Assembly: GCF_000378985.1 (NCBI RefSeq)
Contig: NZ_KB905370.1
Location: 3,052,956 to 3,104,295 of the forward strand
Origin: Ensifer sp. BR816
Lineage (GTDB): Bacteria; Pseudomonadota; Alphaproteobacteria; Rhizobiales; Rhizobiaceae
DNA: 51,340 nt
Reading direction: 5' to 3'
Shown here: positions 44,486-51,340 of the stretch, one piece after another
How positions within the stretch are numbered: position 1 is the first letter of the stretch
How the letters are laid out: every line of letters begins with the position of its first letter
Program-made: the position numbers and the translations under genes
Notes under the pieces: model-generated
Seen by the model: the letters and a program-made list of their open reading frames with translations, nothing else
Database searches by the model: none
Told to the model about the DNA's origin: nothing

Positions 44486-45401
44486 GGCGGACCCTCGGAT
44501 CGAGCAGGCCGTAGAGAATATCGACCAGGAGATTGAAGACGATGACGAAGATGGCGATGAGGACCACCGTGCCCATGACGAGCGTATAGTCGCGATTGAT
44601 CGCGCCGAGCACGAAGTATCGGCCGACGCCCGGGATGGTGAAGATCGTCTCCACCACTGCCGAACCGGTGAGCAGTGCCGCCGCGCAAGGTGCCAGATAG
44701 GAAACCACCGGCAGCATCGCGCCGCGCATTGCATGGGTGACGACGACAGAGCGGGACGGCAATCCATAGGCCTTTGCGGTGCGGATATGGTCCGTGTGAA
44801 GCGCCTCGATCATCGAGCCGCGTGTCAGCCTGGCGAAGACCGCAAGCTGCGGCAGCGCGAGCGCGATCATCGGCAGGATCAGGAAACGGAACGATCCGTC
44901 GCCCCAGCCGCCGGCGGGGAGCCACGACAGCATGATCGCGAAGATGAGGGTCAGCACGGGACCGACGACGAAATTCGGCACGGTGACGCCGACCGTCGAA
45001 ATCGACATCACGGCGAAATCGAGCAAGCTGTTCTGCCTCAGCGCGGCGATCGTGCCGGCGATGACGCCGCCGACAACGGCCAATATCAGCGCGTAGAAGC
45101 CGAGCTCCATGGAATAGGGCAGGCCCTTGCCGATCAGCTGCGCGACATTGTTGTCATGGTAGATATAGCTGGGGCCGAAGTCGCCGGTGACCGCATTGCT
45201 GAGATAGATCAGGTATTGGCGCCAGAGCGGCTGATCGAGATGATAGGTCCTCATCAGGTTCTCCATCGTCGATGGAGGAAGAGGACGCTCGAGATTGAAG
45301 GGGCCACCGGGGGCAAACCGCATCAGGAAGAAGGATATCGTGACGACGATGAACAGCGTCGGCACCGCACTCGCCAGCCGGCGAAGGACGAAGGAGATCA
45401 T
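44478..45401 (-). CDS. Oligopeptide ABC transporter permease (OppB-like)
   Basis: 307 residues, six helices, BPD-type. N-terminal MISFVLRRLASAVPTLFIVV, periplasmic loop, then MELGFYALILAVVGGVIAG, IRTAKAYGLPSRSVVVTHAM (EAA-like motif) and VETIFTIPGVGRYFVLGAI, which are signatures of OppB/DppB. It pairs with the OppC-like protein. Its ribosome site CCGGAG starts directly beyond the stem-loop that follows oppA. Confidence 0.94.
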   Translation of the reverse strand: MISFVLRRLASAVPTLFIVVTISFFLMRFAPGGPFNLERPLPPSTMENLMRTYHLDQPLWRQYLIYLSNAVTGDFGPSYIYHDNNVAQLIGKGLPYSMELGFYALILAVVGGVIAGTIAALRQNSLLDFAVMSISTVGVTVPNFVVGPVLTLIFAIMLSWLPAGGWGDGSFRFLILPMIALALPQLAVFARLTRGSMIEALHTDHIRTAKAYGLPSRSVVVTHAMRGAMLPVVSYLAPCAAALLTGSAVVETIFTIPGVGRYFVLGAINRDYTLVMGTVVLIAIFVIVFNLLVDILYGLLDPRVRHD

Positions 45402-45416
45402 GGACGTGGCTCCGGA

Positions 45417-45444
45417 GGCGACGCGCGGGCTTCCGCGCGTCGCC
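45417..45444 (-). terminator. Intercistronic stem-loop after oppA
   Basis: GGCGACGCGCGG and CCGCGCGTCGCC form a perfect 12-bp stem with a GCTT loop (plus-strand sequence). It lies nine bases after the oppA stop and directly before the oppB ribosome site. It has no T-run, so it probably stabilises the oppA 3' end or causes partial termination, giving more binding protein than permease. Confidence 0.7.
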
Positions 45445-45452
45445 TCAGTTCG

Positions 45453-47051
45453 TTACTCGGCGATCGACAGGAACTTGCTCAAGTGCGCATTCGGCGCATT
45501 GTCCTGCCAGCCCTTGACGCGGCTCGACACGAGCCACAGGTCCGCCTGGGTGAGGAACGGCGCAATCGGCTGCTCCTTCATCAGCAGGGTCTCGGCTTCG
45601 TGAAGGAATTTCGAGCGCGCCGCCGGATCCTGTTCCTCATAGGACTTCTTCATCAACGCGTCGAACTCGGCGTTTTCGAAGTGGCCATAGTTGAAGGTCT
45701 TGTTGGTGCTGAGGCTCAGCGCCAGGAAGTTCTCGGCATCCGCGTAGTCGGCGACCCAGCCGGCACGGGCAACGTTGAACTTGCCGCCTTCCTGCAGGTA
45801 GGCGTAGTGCGACGAGACGTCGAGGTTGACGAGCGATACCTTGGCCCCGAACGTGTTCTTCCACATGTCGGCGACCGCCGTCGCCACGCGTTCGTGGTTC
45901 GGGTTGGTGTTATAACGGATCTCGATGTTCAGCGGCTTGCCGCCCTCGCCGTAGCCGGCCTCCTTCATCAGCTTGACCGCCTCGTCTTCACGATCAAGCT
46001 GCGACTTGTCTGCGAAGTCCGCCTTGGCTGGATCGCCGTAACCCTCGATGCCCGGCGGCACCATCGAATAGGAGGGAATTTGCGAGCCGCTGTAGATCTC
46101 CTTGGCGAGGAAGTCGCGGTCGACCGCCATCGAAAGCGCCCGGCGAACGCGGACGTCGTTATAGGGCTCCTGCCGTGTATCGAAGGCGTAGTAATAGGTC
46201 GCAAGCGTCGGCGAGACATGCACCTGGTCGCCGTAGGACTGCCGCAGCCGATCGATCTGGTCGGCCGAGAAGTTGTAGGCGAGGTCCATTTCCTTCGCCT
46301 CGAAGCGACGCACAGAGGCCGCCTGGTCGTCGATCGGGTAGAAGATCACCTTGTCGAGCTTGACGTTGGCGGCATCCCAATAGCTCGCATTTTTCTCCAT
46401 CGTCAGGCTGTCGTTCGGCACATGCGCCGTCAGCCGGAAGGCGCCGTTCGAGACCATCACGCCCGGCTTGACGAAATCGGCGGCGTTCTTCTCGACGCTC
46501 GCCTTGCTGACCGGAAGAGCGGTCTGGTGCGCAAGCAGTTCCAGGAAGAACGGCGTCGGCCGCTCGAGGGTGACTTCGAGCGTCTTTTCGTCGACCGCCT
46601 TTACGCCGAGCTGGTCGATCGGCACTTCGCCCTTGTTGACTTTTTCGGCGTTCTTGATCGGAAAGAGAATGTTGGCGTATTCGGCGGCCGTCTTCGGATC
46701 CTCGACGCGGCGGAACGAGAAGGCGAAGTCCTCGGCGGTTACCGGCGAGCCGTCGGACCACTTGGCATCGGCGCGCAGCTTGAACGTATAGACGACGCCG
46801 TCATCGGAAAGCTCCCAGCTTTCGGCGGCACCGGGAATGATCTTGCCGGCTGCATCGTAGATCGTCAGGCCCTCATAGAGATCCTTGAGGATGAACTCCT
46901 CGATATTGATGGATGTATGCGCCTGGTCGAGCGTCTGCGGCTCGCCGGCATTGCCGCGATGCAACACAGCTTCAGCGAGCGCCGGGCTTGCACCGATAAG
47001 CAGCGAGCCGATGAGCGCGGCAGCGCTGAGGTTGAGTTTCAATGAAGCCAT
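45453..47051 (-). CDS. Periplasmic oligopeptide-binding protein (OppA-like)
   Basis: 532 residues, SBP family 5. Signal peptide to about residue 27 (LSAAALIGSLLIGASPALA). Typical marks: EAVLHRGNAGEPQTLDQAHTS at the mature start, ILKDLYEGLTIYDAAGKIIPG, WELSDDGVVYTFKLR, VRVRRALSMAVDRDFLAKEI. It captures oligopeptides in the periplasm for the OppBC-DF complex. ATG at 47051 is preceded by GGGGAAGGAGAAG, a very strong ribosome site; the frame upstream has no signal peptide. First gene of a four-gene operon. Confidence 0.95.
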   Translation of the reverse strand: MASLKLNLSAAALIGSLLIGASPALAEAVLHRGNAGEPQTLDQAHTSINIEEFILKDLYEGLTIYDAAGKIIPGAAESWELSDDGVVYTFKLRADAKWSDGSPVTAEDFAFSFRRVEDPKTAAEYANILFPIKNAEKVNKGEVPIDQLGVKAVDEKTLEVTLERPTPFFLELLAHQTALPVSKASVEKNAADFVKPGVMVSNGAFRLTAHVPNDSLTMEKNASYWDAANVKLDKVIFYPIDDQAASVRRFEAKEMDLAYNFSADQIDRLRQSYGDQVHVSPTLATYYYAFDTRQEPYNDVRVRRALSMAVDRDFLAKEIYSGSQIPSYSMVPPGIEGYGDPAKADFADKSQLDREDEAVKLMKEAGYGEGGKPLNIEIRYNTNPNHERVATAVADMWKNTFGAKVSLVNLDVSSHYAYLQEGGKFNVARAGWVADYADAENFLALSLSTNKTFNYGHFENAEFDALMKKSYEEQDPAARSKFLHEAETLLMKEQPIAPFLTQADLWLVSSRVKGWQDNAPNAHLSKFLSIAE

Positions 47052-47806
47052 TATTCTTCTCCTTCCCCTCGTTTTGAGTGTGGTTGATCGCAGGAGAGAA
47101 GTGCAAATCCTCACCAAAGGCAAGGCGATTTTGCATCCTCCTTTATAAAACGAAACTTTGATAATCGCTCTAGTTGCATCGCGTCGTTGCGACGGATTCC
47201 ATCGCCTGCTCCGGATGTTCACCTCGCGAATTATGCGCCGGAAACCCGCAACTGCAACGATTTAGATTAGAAGGAGAGCTCCAGACCGTGCTCTTTTGCG
47301 AAGGCAGGATAACGGCTCCGTGCAAACTTCATGAATAGATATGGCACTTTACGTAATATGCAGAAAAATTAGGGACGCCTTTCGCAATCTTTTTGCGGGG
47401 CGCGCGCATTGCGTGTTTCCGGCCGGCGTCACTCACAACCAGGCGACGGGTCGACGCAAAGAGAGAACCAGCACGACGAAAGCGTCGTTCGCAGCGGATA
47501 TCTTCGCGGACGCCACCACCAACCAGAAAGCGAATGCCCCGAATTTTCGCAGGGTGGCTTTTCATCCACAGCAAATACCGCTGACGCACGTCAATCAACT
47601 GTCCGCCCCGCCCATTGTGCCGGTTGCCAAAAGGACTTGATCAACTATTGTGCCTCTGACTTGGGCCGATACGCCGGTTCCGGTGGCATCGGAGCGCACT
47701 CGCATGCCTCCGCGTCGCCGGCGAACGAGCCCGCACCGTGGCGGCGCGTGGGCCGCTTAATTCACGGCGCCTGGAGTGAGGCGCACCAGCATCAGGGAGA
47801 TTTCGA
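47052..47806. promoter_or_regulatory. Long divergent intergenic region oppA / fba
   Basis: 755 bases without a supported gene. The left half (47100-47350) is lower in GC and should hold the oppA promoter. GGGAGATTTCGA at the right end is the ribosome site for the aldolase gene. A 21-codon minus-strand frame (47267-47332, MKFARSRYPAFAKEHGLELSF) and other short frames were seen but none has support. Confidence 0.5.
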
Positions 47807-48853
47807 ATGGCATTGATCACATTGCGGCAACTGCTCGACCACGCGGCGGAGAACAATTACGCGCTGCCGGCCTTCAATGTGAACAATCTCGAATACATCC
47901 AGGCGGTCATGCGCGCAGCCGACGCGACCGACTCCCCCGTTATCCTCCAGGCGAGCCGCGGTGCGCGCTCCTATGCCGGCGACGCCTTCCTGCGCCACCT
48001 GATCCTCGGCGCAGCGGAAGAGTACCCGCATATCCCCGTCTGTCTGCATCTCGACCACGGCGACCAGCCGTCGACCTGCATTTCGGCGATCACCAACGGC
48101 TTCACTTCTGTGATGATGGATGGCTCGCTGGAGAAGGACGGCAAGACCGTCGCGAGCTACGAATACAACGTGGCGGTCACGGCCGAAGTGGTGAAGATCG
48201 CGCATGCGGCGGGCGTTTCCGTCGAGGGCGAACTCGGTTGCCTCGGCAATCTCGAAACCGGCGCCGGCGACAAGGAAGACGGCCACGGCTTCGAAGGCAA
48301 GCTGTCGCGTGAGGAACTCTTGACCGACCCCGACCAGGCCCTCGACTTCGTTTCCAGGACCGGCGTCGATGCACTGGCCGTGGCGATCGGCACCAGCCAC
48401 GGCGCGTACAAGTTCACCCGCGAGCCGGATGGCGAGATCCTCTCGATCGAGACGATCGCCAAGATCAACAAGCGCCTGCCCAACACCCACCTCGTCATGC
48501 ACGGCTCGTCTTCTGTGCCGGCGGACCTGCAGGAACTCTTCAACGCCTATGGCGGCAAGATGAAGAAGACCTGGGGCGTGCCGGTCGCGGAGATCCAGAA
48601 GGCCATCCCGCTCGGCGTCCGCAAGGTCAATATCGATACCGACCTCCGGCTCGCGTTTACCGGCGAGATACGCAAGCACCATATCGAACATCCGGACAAT
48701 TTCGATCCGCGCAATTATCTGAAACCGGCCATCGTGCACATGACCGAGGTCTGCAAGGAGCGCTTCGAGGCCTTCCGCGCGGCCGGCCAGGCATCGAAGA
48801 TCCGAGTGCTCAAGCTGCAGGATATGGCGAAGCGCTACGCGAAAGCGGCCTGA
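47807..48853 (+). CDS. Class II fructose-bisphosphate aldolase, Calvin-cycle subtype
   Basis: 348 residues, Zn-dependent class II type B, as in CbbA/Fba of Calvin-cycle operons. Metal and active-site motifs: LHLDHGD (His ligands, about 82-87), [28 protein letters not shown] and [11 protein letters not shown]. It condenses DHAP and GAP (or sedoheptulose partners) to fructose-1,6-bisphosphate. Rhizobial copies may serve gluconeogenesis or the CO2-fixation pathway; no other cbb gene is present here. ATG at 47807 with GGGAG upstream. A stem-loop with T-run follows the stop. Confidence 0.95.
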   Translation: MALITLRQLLDHAAENNYALPAFNVNNLEYIQAVMRAADATDSPVILQASRGARSYAGDAFLRHLILGAAEEYPHIPVCLHLDHGDQPSTCISAITNGFTSVMMDGSLEKDGKTVASYEYNVAVTAEVVKIAHAAGVSVEGELGCLGNLETGAGDKEDGHGFEGKLSREELLTDPDQALDFVSRTGVDALAVAIGTSHGAYKFTREPDGEILSIETIAKINKRLPNTHLVMHGSSSVPADLQELFNAYGGKMKKTWGVPVAEIQKAIPLGVRKVNIDTDLRLAFTGEIRKHHIEHPDNFDPRNYLKPAIVHMTEVCKERFEAFRAAGQASKIRVLKLQDMAKRYAKAA

Positions 48854-48870
48854 CGGCCGCCCAATGGCTG

Positions 48871-48906
48871 ATGCCGTCCTTCCGGAAAGGGGCACGGCAT
48901 TTTCGC
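48871..48906 (+). terminator. Rho-independent terminator of aldolase gene
   Basis: ATGCCGT (48871-48877) pairs with ACGGCAT (48894-48900), with an inner CCTT/AAGG extension around CCGG, followed by TTTCGCTTT. It lies 18 bases after the aldolase stop and ends at the stop of the convergent exporter gene. Confidence 0.7.
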
Positions 48907-48907
48907 T

Positions 48908-50704
48908 TTACGCCTGACGCTCCAGCGGCGCTTCGTGCTCGTAGAGCTGGTCCATGCTGAGCGTGGCCACGTCGGCAAGTGGCGTCTGGCTTTTCACGCG
49001 GCCGCTGCCGAGCACCACGACGTCGTCGCAGAATGAAATCGTGCTTCTGTGATGGCTGATGACGATGGTCGTGCGCCGGCCGACGCGCAGCTTCAGCGTC
49101 TCGACGATCGCTGCTTCCGACAGGCCGTCAACCGCATTCGTCGCCTCGTCGAGGATCAGGATTGCCGGATCGCGCACCAGCGCCCTCGCAAGCGCGATGC
49201 GTTGGCGCTGTCCAGCCGAGAGACTGGCTCCCCGGTAGCCGACCACGGTCTCGTAGCCGTGCGGCATGCTTTCGATGAAGCCATGCGCCTCGGCCAGTTT
49301 CGCCGCACGCGCGACTTCCGCTGCGGTCGCCTCCTGACCGTAGGTGATGTTCTCGAAAATTGTGCCATCCACGAGTTCTAGGTCCTGGCTCGCCACGGCG
49401 ATTTGGCGCCGCCACTGGGCCGGATCGATCTGATCGAGAGGTACACCGTCAATGAGGATACAGCCTTCGTCCGGCTCGACGAAGCGGCACAGAAGATTGA
49501 CGATCGTCGTCTTGCCGGCGCCCGAGCGGCCTATGAGCGCCGTCGAACGGCCGCTCCGGATCCCGAAGGCGGCGGCGCTCAGTACGACGGGGCGTGCTTC
49601 CAGGCCCGGATATCGGAAGGTCACCTGATCGAATGTGATGTCTCTGTGCAAGCCATCGACCGGCTTGCTGCCGGAGGGCGGCTTCGGCTTGTCGGACGAG
49701 TCCAGGAGCCACCGAACTTCTTCGAGCGAGCCGCTCCAGCCCTGGATCTGGCTCCAGGACATTTGCAGAGCCCGCACATGCGGCTGCAACCGGTAGAGCA
49801 GGACGACAAAGGCGACGATTACCGGAAAGCTGACGCCGGCGAACCAGGCGCTGACGACCGCCGCCAGGAACAGGGCGGAATGCAGCACTTCCGTCAGCGG
49901 CGGCAGCGCGCCCTGTCGGGATTGCAGCACGAAACCGGCGTGGCGTACGGAATCCGAAGCGGAATCGAATGCGGCCTTCTCCCGGCTCTCCTGCCCGAAC
50001 ACACGGATCAGCCGTCCGGCGTGCACGAGATGCAGCATCCGCGCCGCAAGCTCGCTGTTGAAGGAGGTGACGTTGCGGCTGGGGCCTTTGAGCGTCGCCG
50101 ATAGCGCCGCATGCGCCACCTGGACGAGGACCAGACCAACCGCCACGAAAAGCGTCATCTGCCACGACAGAAGCAGCAGGAATGCCAGCAGGATCACTGC
50201 GGCAGAGGCGTTCACCATGGCTGCGAGCACGGTTTGTATCGCGTCGGAGGCCCGCCAGGATTCGTTCGAGATGATATTGAGCAGCCGGCCGGGGTTCTGT
50301 TGCAGGAAAAACGGATAGCCTATCCTGAGGAGCTGGTTCGCAAGCGCGCTGCGGATGGAATGGCTCGCCTTTCCATAGATGAAGTTGGTGAGCACGCTAT
50401 TTGCAAAGGCGAGCAGGTTTTTCAGAACGATCAGCGCCAGGATCGCGGTCCCGAGCGCGAGCAGTCTGTCATCTTTGTCCAGCCCCGATCCGACCTGCTG
50501 GAAGAACGCCGAGATGCCGCTCAGCCCGGCGGAAGCGTCGCTACCGGCAATGATCCCGAGCATCGGGATGATGAGGCCGATGCCGGCACCTTCCAGCGCG
50601 GCACTTGCGAGCCCGAGAACGACGACCAATGGCAGCAGGCGCAATTGCCGCCCGAGCGCGTTACGCAGCAACTGCAAACCGGGCATGAGGAACCGCAGCA
50701 TCAT
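48908..50704 (-). CDS. ABC exporter half-transporter (MsbA-like)
   Basis: 598 residues: six-helix exporter domain (about 25-320) followed by an NBD (about 360-590) with Walker A GRSGAGKTT, signature LSAGQRQRIALARAL, Walker B LILDEATNAVD and H-loop VISHHRST. It exports a lipid or lipid-linked saccharide as a homodimer, judging from family and from the glycosyltransferase gene whose stop overlaps its start (ATGATG at 50699-50704). ATG 50704 or 50701 may be used. The preceding longer frame is inside the transferase gene. Confidence 0.92.
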   Translation of the reverse strand: MMLRFLMPGLQLLRNALGRQLRLLPLVVVLGLASAALEGAGIGLIIPMLGIIAGSDASAGLSGISAFFQQVGSGLDKDDRLLALGTAILALIVLKNLLAFANSVLTNFIYGKASHSIRSALANQLLRIGYPFFLQQNPGRLLNIISNESWRASDAIQTVLAAMVNASAAVILLAFLLLLSWQMTLFVAVGLVLVQVAHAALSATLKGPSRNVTSFNSELAARMLHLVHAGRLIRVFGQESREKAAFDSASDSVRHAGFVLQSRQGALPPLTEVLHSALFLAAVVSAWFAGVSFPVIVAFVVLLYRLQPHVRALQMSWSQIQGWSGSLEEVRWLLDSSDKPKPPSGSKPVDGLHRDITFDQVTFRYPGLEARPVVLSAAAFGIRSGRSTALIGRSGAGKTTIVNLLCRFVEPDEGCILIDGVPLDQIDPAQWRRQIAVASQDLELVDGTIFENITYGQEATAAEVARAAKLAEAHGFIESMPHGYETVVGYRGASLSAGQRQRIALARALVRDPAILILDEATNAVDGLSEAAIVETLKLRVGRRTTIVISHHRSTISFCDDVVVLGSGRVKSQTPLADVATLSMDQLYEHEAPLERQA

Positions 50705-51340
50705 GGGCTTCGCTCCAACTCGGGTATCGTCTCGCTGATCGGCTGCAGCTCGGTTGGGGCGGCCCGCTTTGTCATGACGAGATAGGCGAACTTCGCAGCC
50801 CCCAACAGGTTCATCGACACGATCGGCCAATGCGAGAGTTGCAGAGCGGGGTCAAACCGGGCGCCGCCGAAGACCTGGCCACAGGCTGACCGGACAGTCC
50901 AACAGAAGTGGCGCAGCAGCCACGGCGCCTTTAAGAGATGCTTCGCACAAAGTGCGCCATTGCCCAGGCTGTAACTGCGGTGCAGCCTTTCGATTGCCGC
51001 GCGGGACGTTCGGCCGTGGTGATGAAAAACCGTCATGTCTGGAACGTATTCCACGGGAATACCGAGATGGAAGGCGCGCACCAGATAGTCGGTGTCTTCG
51101 GCAGAATGCAGCGGTGCGCCGGCGCCGAAGCGCTCGTCGAAGCGCCCGATGAGAGCGGCGACCTCGCGATGCATGGTCATGTTGCAGCCCAGCACGAAGC
51201 CCCCGGGATGGACATCGCGGGTCAACCGCGCAGCGATCTTCGACCGTTTGATCGTAAAGGGCTGGTCGGCCGGGTTGCCGAGCTCGACGCGCCCACCGCG
51301 CAGCACGCGCTGCTCGCCCTTCGCGTAGTGCCGTTTCAGA
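50701..51340 (-). CDS. Family 2 glycosyltransferase, C-terminal part (gene enters from the right)
   Basis: At least 213 residues, open at the right edge. Typical GT-2 C-terminal marks: FVLGCNMTMHREVAALIGRFDERFGAG broken as VLGCNMTMHREV and FDERFGAGAPLHSAEDTDYLVRAFHLG (the ED-D-R-like acceptor motif) then VPDMTVFHHHGR. The apparent start at 51306 is a GTG inside the protein; the true start lies beyond 51340. It transfers a sugar from a nucleotide donor in envelope or exopolysaccharide assembly; the coupled ABC exporter suggests the product is exported. A C-terminal helix (LLGAAKFAYLVMTK) is near the membrane. Confidence 0.85.
   Translation of the reverse strand, partial: LKRHYAKGEQRVLRGGRVELGNPADQPFTIKRSKIAARLTRDVHPGGFVLGCNMTMHREVAALIGRFDERFGAGAPLHSAEDTDYLVRAFHLGIPVEYVPDMTVFHHHGRTSRAAIERLHRSYSLGNGALCAKHLLKAPWLLRHFCWTVRSACGQVFGGARFDPALQLSHWPIVSMNLLGAAKFAYLVMTKRAAPTELQPISETIPELERSP

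Noticed and set aside
44370..47045. 891-codon plus-strand open frame opposite oppA-B-C
   Set aside because: Antisense to four well-supported transporter genes; composition is typical of a shadow frame (R, D, H-rich, no domain).
47267..47332. Short minus-strand peptide MKFARSRYPAFAKEHGLELSF
   Set aside because: Reads like a protein C-terminus, but only 21 codons, no ribosome site and no family link; may be a remnant.
47345..47365. TGGCAC near 47343 as a possible sigma-54 promoter
   Set aside because: The -12 element TTGC is not found at the right distance.

Overview
The window looks like part of a genome from a Rhizobiaceae bacterium, most likely Sinorhizobium/Ensifer. The grounds are high GC, rhizobial-style gene content (FixJ-type regulators, DctB/DctD-like pair, Opp system with fused ATPases, Calvin-type aldolase) and three copies of a palindromic mosaic repeat of the kind known as RIME in rhizobia. 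No rRNA, tRNA, CRISPR array or phage was found. It reads as accessory or chromid-like sequence: many transport and signalling operons, insertion sequences and gene wreckage.

Layout. 1-3.8 kb: start of an EmrA/HlyD-type adaptor gene (cut by the window edge), a secreted cupin, an NAD(P)-binding NmrA-like protein and a metallo-beta-lactamase-fold hydrolase. 3.9-9.8 kb: a signalling cluster on the minus strand, consisting of a 1333-residue MASE1 histidine kinase with six tandem PAS modules followed by a FixJ-type regulator, a stand-alone receiver and a second FixJ-type regulator. 10.2-14.7 kb: an SPW-repeat membrane protein, a broken ISNCY-type element carrying the end of another copy, a complete ISNCY-type element, and two facing remnants of sugar-acid catabolism genes (enolase superfamily and HpcH/HpaI aldolase). 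15-24.5 kb: small membrane protein, Kup potassium transporter, diguanylate cyclase, small conserved proteins, UvrD-type helicase, RBBP9-type hydrolase, HAD phosphatase, PPP-type phosphatase.

24.7-36 kb: an EptA-type phosphoethanolamine transferase divergent from a PmrAB-like two-component pair, an HPP-CBS membrane protein, then a tight five-gene operon matching the CecR-YbhGFSR drug-efflux set (TetR regulator, HlyD adaptor, double ABC ATPase, two ABC-2 permeases), and a Phd/VapC-type toxin-antitoxin pair. 36.7-41.7 kb: an MhqD/MhqO-like quinone-detoxification pair divergent from a DctB/DctD-like sensor and sigma-54 activator. 41.7-47 kb: an oligopeptide ABC transporter operon (oppA-B-C-DF) with a strong stem-loop after oppA. 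47.8-51.3 kb: Calvin-type fructose-bisphosphate aldolase, then an ABC exporter half-transporter coupled to a glycosyltransferase that runs off the window.

Recurring theme: membrane and envelope stress. Three efflux or export systems, lipid A modification, quinone detoxification and several sensor kinases sit within 50 kb. The least ordinary signals are the PAS-expanded kinase with three receivers, mosaic repeats that supply the last codons or stop of neighbouring genes, the scar that removed the 5' ends of two divergent catabolic genes, and palindromic operators overlapping promoters.
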